From Diphasiastrum complanatum (taxonomy: Eukaryota; Streptophyta; Lycopodiopsida; Lycopodiales; Lycopodiaceae), in NCBI GenBank assembly GCA_029204225.1, contig CM055106.1:7163156-7227155 (forward strand): a stretch of DNA of 64,000 bases. The letters are read 5' to 3'. Made by a program: the position numbers and the translations under genes. Within the stretch, counting starts at the first letter, position 1. Each line of letters opens with the position of its first letter. The notes beneath the pieces are model-generated. The model was not told the DNA's origin. It worked only from the letters and a program-made list of their open reading frames with translations, and did not search any database. This document shows positions 10,079 to 22,702 of the stretch, piece after piece.

Positions 10079-12709
10079 TTATTGGAGACTTTTATTGGCT
10101 TCATGTCGAATCTTAATTAAATGATATTGCACCCTCTCCATAAAGTCAAGGCGTGCAGTATTGAAATCCAAGTTGTGTGGCAAGAAACAATGGTGGGCTC
10201 CGGCAATCTACTTGGAAGTTGTCTATGAGGTGAAGCGGGACTCCCAAGAGCCTCACATCATAGCTGCGTGGAAATACAGTCAAGCAATCGGCAGCTGATC
10301 TTTGATTTGCTCTAAGGCCATTGGCTTATTTGGATCGAATGCCAAGGTAGGAAGGCAATCGTCCCATTTGGTTGTCACTGACGCCAACAGAGTTAGATCT
10401 TTAGCAAGCATTGCCGATTGTCGCACCGTTGGATCCGGAGAGTGGATATACTCTCTCTGATATGCTTGTAAGGCACGGTGGAATTTCACTAAAATGTTAT
10501 AGCTATAAGATTGATGGATGATTGGCCAATTGGGTGTATGGATGGTGATTTTGTCCATAGCCAATCCCAAATCTTTCCATTTATGTCTTCGCGGCATTGG
10601 CACGTAATAAGAATCTACCCACAACTGGCGAGGGCTGGCGGCGTAACTCCTAATTGATTCCAGAGTTTTCTCAAAAATCGTGATTCTCCATGCTGGCTGC
10701 TCTCCCAGTGCAGATATTTTTTCCAATTCTTTGTCGGCCTCGATTTCGGAGATCTTAAATTTCAGAACCCATCCACCACGCGAGGACTCATGCGGATGTT
10801 GCTTTAAGAAGGTCTGGATCTGGTCCTCGACGCTGATGGGCCTTCTGAATAAATGTCTTGTCCTTGATGAGGATGGACCTGCTTGTACTGTCGGTACGGT
10901 TGGCGGTTGATCTGCTAGATCTGGAGCTCCTCCCTGGTCCATGCTCGAATCAATCCATGTATCCAATTGTATAGCTTCTTGGCACGAAGGGGAGAACTGC
11001 GGCATGACCGGAACGGGGATTTGTGGTCCGGCTTCCAACACTTGAGCGGCTGCCTTTTCATAGGCGGTGATGGTCTCTTTTGCCTTTGCCAACTCGGTTG
11101 AAGTTGATCCTTTGAACCTATCAAAGCGGCCTTGGAATCCCTGAAGGGCCACTTTGTATGTTTCCACTTTCTTGAATAATACGCAATCTCCGTCGGTGTG
11201 ACCGGATGATCGGGTATTTGCGTTTGCAAATAGGCATCGCGCTCAAGGGTGGTCGCATCCAATTCACCTTGAGCCGTGTGCAATCTTGTTCGGCCATCTG
11301 TAATTGCCCCTTCAACAGCTACACCTGTTGCTTGGCATCTTGCACTGTCTTATCTACCTGATCTTGTGCGGTTGTCAGGGCATTTTGCAGGGAGCTGATG
11401 TAGGTTTCCAAGCGATCAGCTTGTTGCTGGGCCAATTTCTTTTCACTTTCAGTATTATCTTCATGTTGTTTGGCTATCTTAAACTCTCGATCCAGCTGGA
11501 CAATTTTTTGGCTGATCAGAGTGTTTTCGGATCCTAGATCAGAGATCCTCTACTCCATTTCCTTCTTCTTATCCAGCATAGACTGGATCACTTGCCCAAG
11601 GCTTGAAACTAACCCTAGAGCATCACCAGAATCGACAGTCATGGAGGTGGCAGCAGTAGGAGAACCTGATGGTACTGTCGTTGGTAGGCGTGGAATAGGT
11701 GCCAAGGTCGTTTCTTCTTCAAAAGTATCATCTTCTTCAAACCCTTCAGGCACCGTGGCGTCGAACTATTTTGGTGACTTTACAACTGTGTTGACTCGAA
11801 GTGTGGCTGGGCTACGTTGTGTGTGTGGTTGCTGACTGGCATCTTCGACACCAACAATAGATTCATGGATATGCCCGAGTCCTCTTCCAGGGGATTGGGG
11901 TTCAAAGGGCGATGGGCTCTGAGGCATTTCAAAGATTTCAGTGGCCCCAAGGGGGTCGGAATCATCGAACATATCCATGAAGATCTGTGTGTTGGGTGAG
12001 GTTGCTTCGGTGTGCGGAGGTGAGGCGGCCTGGGCAGCTGTGATGGGAATGGTAGGCCCAATGGTCACAGACTGTCCTTGTATGGGAGCAAAGGCGAGGG
12101 AAGCATCAGAGGCGAGGGGAATGGGAAGTTCAGTGCAAACAGTAGCAGGGGGTGGAAACACAGCTGACGAGGTATGCCTAGTGCGACGTCATGACGCGGA
12201 AGGCGAGTCAGGAATAACGATCTCGCTGCGTGGACGACGACGACTATGAGAATTTGAGGCCTGATGAGATGACTCGGCCGGTGCTTCTTTGTAAACCGAA
12301 AGTACAGAATCCAGGTGGAAGCCATGGATTTTTTTCTGTTTTCTAGGTGAGAAGCGACTAAGAGGGACAATAGAGAGCCAGCGACAAGCTGCTGCTTAGT
12401 ATTAGCCTTAATAGCTCGCTTGAGCTCACCAGAAACAGTCTTGAACCAGTTATATGGTCCAAGAGGGGCTTTGGCCAACTTGGTGTGAGACTCCACTATC
12501 CTGTGAAGGATTTAAGATGTGATGCGGTCTTTCCTGAGGTTGCCAACCATCAGGAAATGATTCAACAGCTGGACAGCTGTGTGGATCGAAGGCTCAATGA
12601 TGGCTTCCAGAAGGTAGCCATCATTGGTCCAGTGCAAGGGCTGGCGAAGGATGAACCTTCGCCCAGGAGGGTCCTTCACCCAAGTAGTGTCATAAATGTA
12701 TTTTTTCAC
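10079..12709 (-). pseudogene. Gypsy-1 ORF3, uncharacterised open region after integrase
   Basis: Minus-strand open frames between integrase and the 3' LTR, joined by a few frameshifts: 12,709-12,512, 12,496-12,065, 12,161-11,766, 11,753-11,550, 11,283-10,915 and 11,167-10,280 (295 codons). The N-terminal part (12.7-12.3 kb) has the motif PLHWTNDGYLLEA; the middle is Pro/Ser/Thr-rich and acidic; then comes a Gln/Lys/Glu-rich segment of coiled-coil character (about 11.5-11.3 kb); the C-terminal part is globular-looking with WVLKFKISEIEADKELEKI and PNWPIIHQSY. After the TGA at 10,280 homology continues to a natural stop at 10,079, because the second copy at 20,980-21,448 is open there. No known domain was recognised. 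The position resembles env-like or extra ORFs of plant gypsy elements; no clear signal peptide or transmembrane pair was seen. Confidence 0.65.
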
Positions 12710-13186
12710 AATCTGAACCTATGGACAACCTAATTTTGACATTTTAAGATCATCTAGCAGGTCGGCAAAGATTCATAATGAGGTTATGATGCTCGGCGAA
12801 GGTTTCCAAAATGGCATATCACTGAACATTCGCCTTACTCAAAAATTAAATTTTCTCTTGTCAGAAATCTTCGCCCACCTTAATTTAGATAAATCAAGGG
12901 TGGATGTACAGTCTGAGAGCTCACCGAAGGTTTCTGATACTATATTGGCCAAATCTGCCCAAAACAGTGGTTTCCTAAGGCATTTTCCATCAAAAAATCT
13001 GTGCTGCATTTTTCCTATGCTGATGACTTCCTGACTTTTGCTCATCAGCCTTTCCTTTTTTTTTTTTTTTATAACTGTCTTTTTCCAAAAAAGTCAGCAA
13101 ATTAAATATTGAAAACAAAAAATTGAAAAACAAATAAATTAAAAAACCCATTGAGATCAGGCTTGCTGAACTGGCGGAGCAGGCTG

Positions 13187-14452
13187 TCAAAACTTGCGTA
13201 ATCGACTGCCATTTACCGGAGTATCAAATCGGTTTCCATCCAAGTGCTCAAGAATTATTACGCCATCGTTCAGGATTTCCTTCATTGTATACGGGCCTTC
13301 ACTAGTAAACTTCAACTTATCCTTGATCAGCTTGGTTGTGTACATCAATGCAAGATCTCCTGCTTTCAGATCTTTTTTGTGCAATCGACGATCGTGCCAT
13401 GCCTTGCGGCGGGCTTTCTCTGCTGCTAAGGCATGAACTGCCATCAATTGGGTTTCACATAATTTGTGCAACGCTTCACGACGGAGTTGTAAAGACATAT
13501 AATCATTTAATTGTTCCGTTGCTGCTATGCGTAAAGATGGGATTAAAAACTCAATTGGCATAACAGCATCTTGACCATAAACCAGTTGAAAAGGTGTTTG
13601 ATTTGTACTATTTTTGTAAGCGGTTCTGAATGCCCATAATGTTGCATACAATATATGTTCCCAATCAGACCGACTCGCTTCAACTGTCTTTGTCATAATG
13701 GTGCAGAGAATCTTATTGGAAGATTCAGCTTGGCCATTTCCTTTGGGATAATAGGAAATACTAAATCTGTGTATAACAAAAAAATCTTCCAGTAAACACT
13801 TTATTGTTTGATTAACAAAGTGTGTACCCCGATCACTGACAATTTCGATCAGACATCCAAATCTGATTATAATATTTTCATATAGAAACTTGGCCGTAGA
13901 TTTCGCATCAGCCACTTTGACAGCTTTGGCTTCAACCCACTTGGTCATATAATCAGTTGCGACGATAATGTATCGGGCCTGAGATCCTTGTGCAGCAGGA
14001 TGAATAGGACCAACATAATCCAGTTCCCAGTTTTCAAACGATGTTTGCGATAAAACCAGATGTAAGGGTTCATAATTCTGTCGAGTAGGTCGTCTTGCTC
14101 GCTGGCAGACATCACATGTTTGAATAAAATTTTCTGTGTCCTTATGAAGCGTAGGCCACCAACATCCAGATTGCAAAATTTTGCAAACAGTAATATCTGT
14201 AGAGAAATTTTCTCCACCCATGCCATCGTGTGAAAACATGATTAAATCTGGTACTTCATGCGATAAAACACATCTTCGTAAAATATTATCTGCTCCACGA
14301 CGATACAATTGTCCTGCAATTAATTGATAAGGTTGAGCCTTATGGATCAATTGTCTTTTCTGTACTTTTGTCAAAGAGTCATTCGGTTGTCCTAGCATCA
14401 GGTACTCAACAATATTTGTCGCCCACTTAGGTACTGCTTCAACATAGAACAA
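13187..14452 (-). pseudogene. Gypsy-1 integrase
   Basis: A 421-codon open frame. The N-terminal zinc domain has C-D-V-C-Q but the second His position reads G-G-E-N instead of the usual G-G/x-H-x, so the HHCC finger is damaged. The catalytic D-D-E triad is present: Asp in LDYVGPIHPA, Asp in SDRGTHF, Glu in NGQAESSNK. The C-terminal GDLALMY...EGPY region is typical of gypsy integrases; no chromodomain is evident. It is joined to RNase H by a one-base frameshift near 14,450. Stop at 13,187-13,189. Confidence 0.9.
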
Positions 14453-16257
14453 CGCAGTTCATCATCCACTTCAGTATTAACTGGTGCGGATTCAATTCGC
14501 GAAACGTGATCGGCTAGATAATGTTGCTTTCCCTTTTGAACCACAATTCGAAAGTCAACTTCAGTCAATAATAATAACCATCTTGCAATACGTCCAGTAT
14601 TACATGTTTTGTTTACCAAGTAAACTAACGGTTGATGATCTATATAAAATACAAAGTGCATTTCCATGAGGTAGTAACGAAATTTTCGAACAGAAAAAAT
14701 CATGGCTAGCGCTTCACGTTCTGTTGTTGAATAATTCTTCTCTGGATCTGTAAGTTGTCTGCTTGCAAATCGTATAGGATAATCCTTCTTATAGTCACAT
14801 GGCTGCGTCAAAACTGATCCAATGGCGTATTTTGAGACATCCGTATGAACATGAAACTCTAATGTCCAATCTGGCGAACGCAGTATTGGTGCTGAAGTTA
14901 ATCCTTTTTTTAACTTTTCAAAGGCTTCTAACGCCTCTACTGTCCAAATAGGAACAATAGTTAATTTGTATATAGGTCGTGCTAAATCCGGATAGAAGAT
15001 AATAAAAAATTGATAGTAGTTCGCATGACCCATAAACACATAAACTCCTCGAATTGTTGCTGGCGGTGGCAATTCCACAATAAATTTGATCTTAGAATAA
15101 TCGGTGGCAATACCATGTCTTGATATCACATGTCTAAGCACAACTCTGTGCGAAACCCATATCTGGCATTTTTTTGGATTTAGAGAAATCTAATATTTGC
15201 GACATTTTTCAAATACTTTCTCCAATTGATCCAGGTGGTCTGTATCTGTACTATGAACTCCCAAGTCATCCAAGTGAATTTCAAGAAATTTCTGCAGATA
15301 ATCTTTAGAGGCAAATTGCATTACTCTTTGGAATGAGCTTGGTGCATTACAGAGTCCAAACAACATTACTTTGTAAGCATAGGTGTCCCATTCTGTTGAA
15401 AAAGCAGTTTTGTGACGATCGACAGGTGCAATCTTAACCTGGTTGTAACCACTAAATCCATCCAAGAAACTATAAGCTTCTGCTCCAGCAAGGCGATCCA
15501 AAATGCTTTCAGTAAAAGGTAACGGAAAGTGATCCTTCCGTGTCACTTTATTCACACAGATTCGCAATTTTCCATTTTTCTTAGGAACAATGACAATCGA
15601 TGAAATCCATTCTGTATGCTCGATCTCATAAATGAAATCGGAGTCAAACAATCTCTGAAGTTTTTTCTTTATCAGATCTGCCACATTAGGATTACAGCGA
15701 TAGAACTTTGTAACCTTTGGAACTGCATCAGGTACTAAAGGTATGGTATGTTCAATCACTAATGTCGGAATACCCTTCAAATCTTGATAAGTCCATGCAA
15801 AGCAATCTTGATGCTTAATAAGCAACAAACGGAGTGCTTGATACTGTTCAGGAGTAAGTTGTGATCCCACTTGTAAAATCTTTTTCGATTCTCCTGGTTC
15901 AGCAAGATTCTTTGGCTGCGTCCTAGCTGGGCCATCGTAAACCTCTTTAGATTCCGGCATGTGTTCTTCAGGTTCACAATGTGCTTTAATTAACATGATA
16001 ACCACATCATCTAGTGTATAACGTTTAAAATGCTCTGGCATATCATGTTGGACTACATTTGCTTGTTCTTTTTCGAAAGGACTTGTCTTGGATCTTTGTT
16101 TAGCCTTTTTAGCAGGAATTGATCGTGGAGGTGATGACTTTCGGGATGATAAATCTTTCTTCACAGGTGAAGACTTCCTAGATGATGATGTCTTGCTGGA
16201 AATCTGACTTGAAGAATCATTCTTGACTTTTCTTTTGGCATCAGGGACCCCGGTCAT
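14398..16257 (-). pseudogene. Gypsy-1 reverse transcriptase and RNase H
   Basis: Frame 16,257-15,190 gives the gypsy RT: F-I-Y-E-I-E-H-T-E-W, V-P-K-K-N-G-K-L-R-I-C, F-L-D-G-F-S-G-Y-N-Q-V, F-G-L-C-N-A-P-S-S-F-Q-R and the catalytic box as H-L-D-D. A single in-frame TAG at 15,190-15,192 splits it from 15,141-14,398, which continues S-L-N-P-K-K-C and RNase H (Asp in HVHTDVSKYAIG, Glu in TTEREALAMI, Asp in YIDHQPLVYL). A Lys/Ser-rich segment lies at the N-terminus. The first position of the YXDD box (His) is atypical. Confidence 0.92.
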
Positions 16258-16870
16258 GCCACGCTACTTCGACTGGGGATTGTCACATTGCCTCAGATTC
16301 ACATTGGGGCAGGTGGCACTTCCTTTGAATCGATCTTTTGAGAGGGATTTTCCCATTTCAAGACCGTATTATAATGTTGCTTAGCTTGTTTATTCGTCAT
16401 CGAACCTGTGATCCTGTCTCCCCTTCAATATAACTGCTTTGGGTGATTTGATTGTTGGTTCATCAGGAACATTACGCACTCCAAATCTGGTCGAATCCAT
16501 AAGATGTAGAATCTGCTCATCCGTAAGTTCTGCATTGCCATCATAAGTTAAGGCATGACTCACTGATATGAGATCATCCTCAATTGGATCTGGTATAGGT
16601 TCCGTTGATATCCAGACTACATTCAGCACATTTAGTGGAAACGTGATTGGCGTATCCAATGTTCGATCTAATAAGGAAATCTCGCTCAACTCTAATTTTG
16701 GATTGAGCTTACAAACAATAAGATTGAATGAATAGAAGTAAATGATGTTGTGTAACTAAATCAGCAGATATAATCATGCGAGTCCTCAAGGATGTGGTAA
16801 ATGGATAGGCCAAATGTGCCCAACAGCCTAGACACCCATGCAAACTAAGATGAGTGATAGCCTTGCTCAA
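16258..16870 (-). pseudogene. Gypsy-1 gag-pol linker region
   Basis: Minus-strand frame 16,689-16,390 (99 codons, acidic, with DRTLDTPITFPLNVLNVVW) and flanking broken frames lie immediately upstream of RT. This is where protease would be expected, but no D-S/T-G active site is visible. Homology is probably lost at about 16,870 where another element begins. Confidence 0.5.
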
Positions 16871-16897
16871 AAAGTGCTTTGAAAGAGATCAAAGCTT

Positions 16898-17456
<559 letters not shown>

Positions 17457-17468
17457 TGGTATCAGAGC
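17457..17468 (+). promoter_or_regulatory. Copia-4 primer-binding site
   Basis: TGGTATCAGAGC follows the LTR end CA with no spacer, as in plant copia elements. Confidence 0.9.
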
Positions 17469-17869
17469 TACCGGATCTGCAACAAGCTTGTTTGTTGGCG
17501 CCCTACCAGAAGAGGAGCTTCTTTGTTTTTTGTTGTGAAATTTCAACATCTTGCTGATCTTTTCAAGTGAAGTTTGGATCAGCTTTTTTGTCTCTTTTCA
17601 GGTTGAAGGAGGGCGACCATTAGAGCCCTATTGGAGAGTGTGTTGATTACACTATTTGGCTTCCTAATTGGGTTTCGGTGTAGGCTTCAATCGAAGCTAA
17701 CCTGAAAGACAACCATCTATCCATTATCTTGTGGGCACTTTGGTTGCAGATTGAAAGACATCTTGTGCTCCTACTTTCAGCTCTTTGTTTGCTGCAAATT
17801 CTTGAGTAGATTTGGTTATGGAAAGGCTCTCTTTCCTATCTACTACAAGCTGAAATTTTGTTGGATGTA

Positions 17870-18330
17870 ATGGCTAAAGAATCGAAAGCTATCGGTTCTT
17901 TGTTTAGTGAAGATCGGTTGGATGGTACAAACTACTTGTTGTGGAGTTACATGATGAAGAATCTTCTCATAGCGAAAGGACTATGGGATTTGGTCAATGG
18001 TGATGAGGAAAGGCCTCCGTCTTTGGCACCTGCTACACCTCGTGGATTATCATCATCAACATCATCTTCTACATCTTCGGAAGAACAAAAGAAGTGGGAT
18101 AAAAGGGATGCACAAGCACATTCTATGGTTGCTCTTGCTGTGAAAAGATCTATCTTACCTCATATATTAGGTCTTGTAAGACATCTAAAAGTGAGTGGGA
18201 TATAATTTATACTATGTATAGAGTCAAAAATCCAACAAGAGTGGTGTATCTTAGAAATCAGTTTTCTTTGTTGAAGATGCAAGAAGGGGATCAAGTGACC
18301 AACCTCGGGTGACAAAGCAGCCTCTTGGTT
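17870..18330 (+). pseudogene. Copia-4 gag N-terminal part
   Basis: The ATG at 17,870 opens MAKESKAIGSLF followed by the gag signature L-D-G-T-N-Y-L-L-W-S-Y-M-M-K-N and G-L-W-D-L-V-N-G. A Ser/Thr-rich insertion (18,046-18,080) comes next. A frameshift near 18,178 moves the frame to S-E-W-D-I-I-Y and Y-L-R-N-Q-F-S-L-L-K-M. A stop near 18,310 and loss of homology end the fragment. This is the capsid part only. Confidence 0.82.
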
Positions 18331-19946
18331 AGCTCTAAAGCTTCCAGCAGAAGATTTGTTTGAATCAAATGCTCTCAAAATCCCACAGTTTGCCCTCCTG
18401 TCACTATTATTTCCTGTTGATCTTGTACTTTTTACCCTTCAACAACCAAACTGCATAATTGTCATGCACAAGATCCAATGGGGTTGGTTAGCTTGGCATC
18501 CAAACTTTCTTTGGCTCCAGGTTCAACCCCAGCTTGGAAACCAAGATGCATTGTCATGCACAATACTGAATGAAGTGTCCCAACACTTTTCCACCTATAA
18601 CACCTCGTCCCAATTGTCATTGGGCCTGACATGCCAAGAATGGTTTGAAAAATAATACTAACACACACTTTGATGGCCTTTGGAGGTTAGCTCTATTGAT
18701 TGACATTTGAAAGCGCAACCATATGAAACAAAAAGAACATACAGACAAGGATGTTTCTTTTTCTTCCAAGCTAGAAACATGGTTAGGAACACCAACAATC
18801 AATGGGTGATACCATCTTTGGAAACAAAGGAAAATCCAAGTTCCTGACCTCTCCATTCAAGCCTAGACACCAAAATAAAATTAAGAAACTTCAAACAAAT
18901 TTGCAATTGATTGACAACAACCACTAAAACTATCTCAAACTAGCACTTGCTTCGCTACTTTGAGGCAATAAATATATGATTGTTCTTTTCATAAAAATGA
19001 ATCTCAAAGGTTGCATGGAACCGTCTGTTGTAGAGGAGACACAATAGGTGATTGTTGTCTGACATCTTTTGACCTCTCTGTGTCCATTTTCCAACCATGA
19101 GACAAGGTTGATCCTTGTTTGTTTGATGCTAAGTATCAACAATGGTAGAATGTCGTAAAATGACACGAACTTAAGGCTCCTATATTGCTCTAGTCCACTT
19201 CAAGGTGGATGTGCTATACAAAAGTTGCAAACTGGGGCCTCAATTCCCCAACTGAACTAAACGACCCACTAAGTTTACTTCTTTGCCATTAAGGGCCCAT
19301 AGTTCCCCATGCTTCCTACAGGATAGCGAAAGGTGGTGAAGCACTTGATTATAGTTTATGTGCATCTTCATACCACTTGCAATCATTGGCAAAAAGTCTA
19401 GCTCTCTAGTTAAATCTGTAAATCTGGATTGTTTAGATTCGGTTGAACTCAAGATTTCTTGATTTGGACATGCTAGAGGCTCATCTTGCAAAGTCCAAAA
19501 GTCTTTGATTCCAAGCATATAATAGACTCCCTCAAACTTACACATCTTTCCCATTTTTGTTTAATTGAAGGCACCACAATCAGAGTTGCAAAAGGTTTGA
19601 TGTTGGTATGTGTCAACCCCTCTCCATCTCTTTGGAGAACAAACCTGCCAAAAGAGATAGAGAGCGTTGACACACACTATTAAAATGATGGCTATAAACT
19701 ACAATGAAAGAGATCCCAGTGCGCCACCTGAAGGGATTACACACTGTATTTTCTATTAATAGCTTAAATGGTGACACTTATGGTTTTTCAATGCTGTCAA
19801 CATACATGACAATTTAACTACTTTTATGATATGAATACAAAATGCCCAAGTACCTTCATGAGCAGTCTAGAAGTCGAGAGTGTCCTGGGCTTGAAGGTGC
19901 TATTGGTACTTCAAGTCAGCCTTCAACTCATATAGAGTCGAAGTAC
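18331..19946. other. Unassigned 1.6-kb stretch
   Basis: Only short frames, none with a domain I recognise. Flank-like repeats AACACACAC (near 18,660) and GACACACAC (near 19,670) and AT-rich composition could mean a degraded non-coding element, but no inverted termini or target duplication were found. Confidence 0.4.
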
Positions 19947-20732
19947 TATTGGAGGGTTTGCGGATCCCAAGGCAACCGTAACCCTAGTTAATAAGTGGGA
20001 GGGATTTGGCACCCTGCGTGTGTAAGTTCAACCCAAGATCTAATCAACCTAGCATCAAGGAGATGAAGTTAGTTGTCACGCGTAGGTTCGTTCCCATGAG
20101 AGCAATAGTATAGTTCAAATTTCAACATGAATGGAGGATTTAACACTTACATCCATTAACACTAAGCATTAACACTACATCCATTAACCCTACTTCCATT
20201 AACCCTAAATTCACAACAATGATAAAAAATTACTCTTTCTTTCTCTCCCTTTCTCTTTGACAAAAAGCATAAAAAATAGCAATCCCAATAATGATCAAAT
20301 CCAACAATTAGCAAAATCCAAAGAAAGCATGAGAAATGGAGGAAAAGAGAGGAAGAGCAAGGACATTCATCAATCCATTTCTAAAGAGAACCAATTTGCT
20401 TTATTGAAATGAGGAAATGAACATGAGGAGCAACTCGAGTTGGTCTCTTTTTATAGTAGAGAGGAGGACCCTGGCCTCTGAATCCTATTGGTCCAGTCTT
20501 GCCTCTCTTTTTATTCAAATTTAAAAAAGTGTGGGAACCATCAAAATTGGAGGGAAACCCAACTTTATTCACTAACTTGACATTTAGGCCCTGCGACATT
20601 GAAAGTCCCGCAAAAAGGCCTAAAGTCCTTTTATTAACTTTTAACTCATCAATCAAATAACTATGTGATCATTGGGTTGGACTTACACATGCAAGGTGCC
20701 AAATCCCTATCACTTATTAACTAGGGTTAGGG
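19947..20732 (-). repeat. Rearranged Gypsy-1 LTR with inverted head (copy C)
   Basis: The first about 87 bp (19,947-20,033, TATTGGAGGGTTTGC to GTTCAACCC) is the head of the LTR in plus orientation. From there on the sequence is the same LTR family in minus orientation, missing its usual last about 45 bp, and it stops at AGGGTTAGGG (20,732), short of the normal end by about 30 bp. The two ends are therefore inverted copies of each other over about 59 bp. Confidence 0.85.
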
Positions 20733-20737
20733 TAGTC

Positions 20738-20979
20738 TGTTGGAGGGTTTGCGGATCCCAAGAAAAACCTAACATTAGTTAATAAGTGAGAGGGATTTGG
20801 CACCCTGCATGTATAAGTCCAACCCAATGATCACATAGTTATTTGATTGATCAGTTAAAAGATAGTAGAAGGACTTTACTTTTAATGTCGCAGGGCCTAA
20901 ATGTCAAGTTAGTGAATAAAGTTGCTTTCCCTCCAATTTTGATGGCTCCCACACTTTTTTAAATTTGAATAAAAAGAGA
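20738..20979 (+). repeat. Gypsy-1 LTR head fragment, plus strand
   Basis: Starts TGTTGGAGGGTTTGCGGATC and follows the Gypsy-1 LTR for about 240 bp, then joins abruptly to ORF3 coding sequence. Five bases (TAGTC) separate it from copy C. Confidence 0.85.
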
Positions 20980-21448
20980 GACAATCCATACGCCCAATTG
21001 GCCTATCATCCATCAGCCTTACAGTTGGACCATTTCAGTGGACTTCCACTGTGCTTTACAGGCATATCAAAGAGAGTATGTCCACTCTCCAGATCCAACG
21101 GTGCGACAATCGGCAATGTTTGCTAAAGATCTAACTCTGTTGGCGTCAGTGACAACCAAATGGGATGATTGCCTCCCTCCTCTGGCATTCGATCCAAATA
21201 AGCCGATGGCCTCAGAGCAAATCAAAGATCAGCTGCCGGTTGCTTGTCTCTACTTTCGTGTGGCTATGATGGGAGGCTCTTGGGAATCCCGCTTCACCTC
21301 ATGGACAACCTCCAAGTGGATTGTCGGAGCCCACCATTGTTTCCTGCCCCACAATTTGGATTTCAATACTGCACGCCTCGACTTTATGGAGAAGGTGCAG
21401 TATCATTTAATCAAGATTCGGCGCGAAGCCAATAAAAGTCCCCAATAA
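20980..21448 (+). pseudogene. Second copy of Gypsy-1 ORF3, C-terminal part
   Basis: Plus-strand frame from 20,984 (I-H-T-P-N-W-P-I-I-H-Q) to TAA at 21,446-21,448, about 154 codons, closely matching the end of ORF3 of Gypsy-1 at 10,079-10,560. It is uninterrupted here, whereas the Gypsy-1 copy has several stops, so this copy shows the original C-terminus, ending with K-I-R-R-E-A-N-K-S-P-Q. It is followed by the polypurine tract and an LTR start, so it is the 3' end of an internally deleted element in opposite orientation to Gypsy-1. Confidence 0.85.
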
Positions 21449-21494
21449 GTGCATATTGTGTCATGGGACCGCCACCAGTTTTGGTGGGGGATAT

Positions 21495-22279
21495 TGTTGG
21501 AGGGTTTGCGGATCCCAAAGCAACCCTAACCCTAGTTAATAAGTGAGAGGGATTTGGCACCCTGCATGTGTAAGTTCAACCCAAGATCTAATCAATTGAG
21601 CATCAAGGAAATACAGTTAGTTGTCACGCGTAGGTTCGTTCCCATGAGAGCGATAGTATAGTTCAGATTTCAACATGAATGGAGGATTTAACACTAACAT
21701 CCATTAACACTAAGCATTGACACTACATCCATTAACCCTACTTCCATTAACCCTAAATCCACAACAATGATAAAAACTTACTCTTTCTTTCTCTCCCTTT
21801 TTCTCTCACAAAAAGCATAAAAAATAGCAATCCCAATAATGATCAAATCCAACAATTAGCAAAATCCAAAGCAAGCATGAGAAATGGAGGAAAAGAGAGG
21901 AAGAGCAAGGACATTCATCAATCCATTTCTAAAGAGAACCAATCTGCTTTATTGAAATGAGGAAATGAACATGAGGAGCAGCTCGAGTTGGTCCCTTTTT
22001 ATAGTAGAGAGGAGGACCCTGGCCTCTGAATCCTATTGGTCCAGTCTTGCCTCTCTTTTTATTCAAATTTAAGAAGATGTGGGAACCATCAAAATTGGAG
22101 GGAAACCCAACTTTATTCACTAACTTGACATTTAGGCCCTGCAACATTAAAAGTCCCGCAAAAAGGCCTAAAGTCCTTTTATTAACTTTTATTTGATCAA
22201 TGAAATAACTATGTGATCATTGGGTTGGACTTACACATGCAAGGTGCCAAATCCCTCTCACTTATTAACTAGGGTTAGG
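21495..22279 (-). repeat. Rearranged Gypsy-1 LTR with inverted head (copy D)
   Basis: Same architecture as copy C: a plus-oriented LTR head (21,495-about 21,582, TGTTGGAGGG to GTTCAACCC) fused at the same point to a minus-oriented LTR, ending at AGGGTTAGG (22,279). It directly follows a polypurine tract (GGTGGGGGATAT), so its left edge is a genuine LTR start. Copies C and D are 1,548 bp apart and share both breakpoints. Confidence 0.85.
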
Positions 22280-22702
22280 CAATAGATCACCACGTGTGGG
22301 ATCAACAACAACAACATTTGCCAAAGTACGAAGCCCATCCCGAGAGAGGACAACGTCAACACGCCTGCGGGAAGAGTGGGATGCGGAAGAAGGAAGTACA
22401 TGAGACTGCTCTCTGAGGACATGGAATCCTCCATCTCTGGCTATAGCGGCCGTTGCATCTCTGACAACATCTCTTATTCACAGCGATCTGTGCGGCCCAA
22501 TGAAGACCATGTCGTTGGAAAAAGCATATTATTTTATGACTTTCTGCTATAATATTTTCCTTGATATTGAAAATGTTCTAAAATACATTATTCGATTCTA
22601 TAAACTAGACGAGCATCAAGTAAATGGAAAGATCATTATTGTAATAAAATTGGATGAATTTGAAATCATCAAAGGCCAAAAGTTGGAACGAGTGAGTGTC
22701 AT
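22280..22702. other. Short unassigned segment, possible LINE-type remnant
   Basis: On the minus strand about 22,371-22,280 encodes R-R-V-D-V-V-L-S-R-D-G-L-R-T-L-A-N-V, reminiscent of a segment seen in some plant non-LTR element proteins. It is too short to be sure. 22,500-22,702 shows an open frame without recognisable domain. Confidence 0.3.

Noticed and set aside
18620-19700. Possible host exon or Helitron between 18.6 and 19.7 kb
   Set aside because: No domain, no CTRR hairpin end and no consistent splice-site series were seen.
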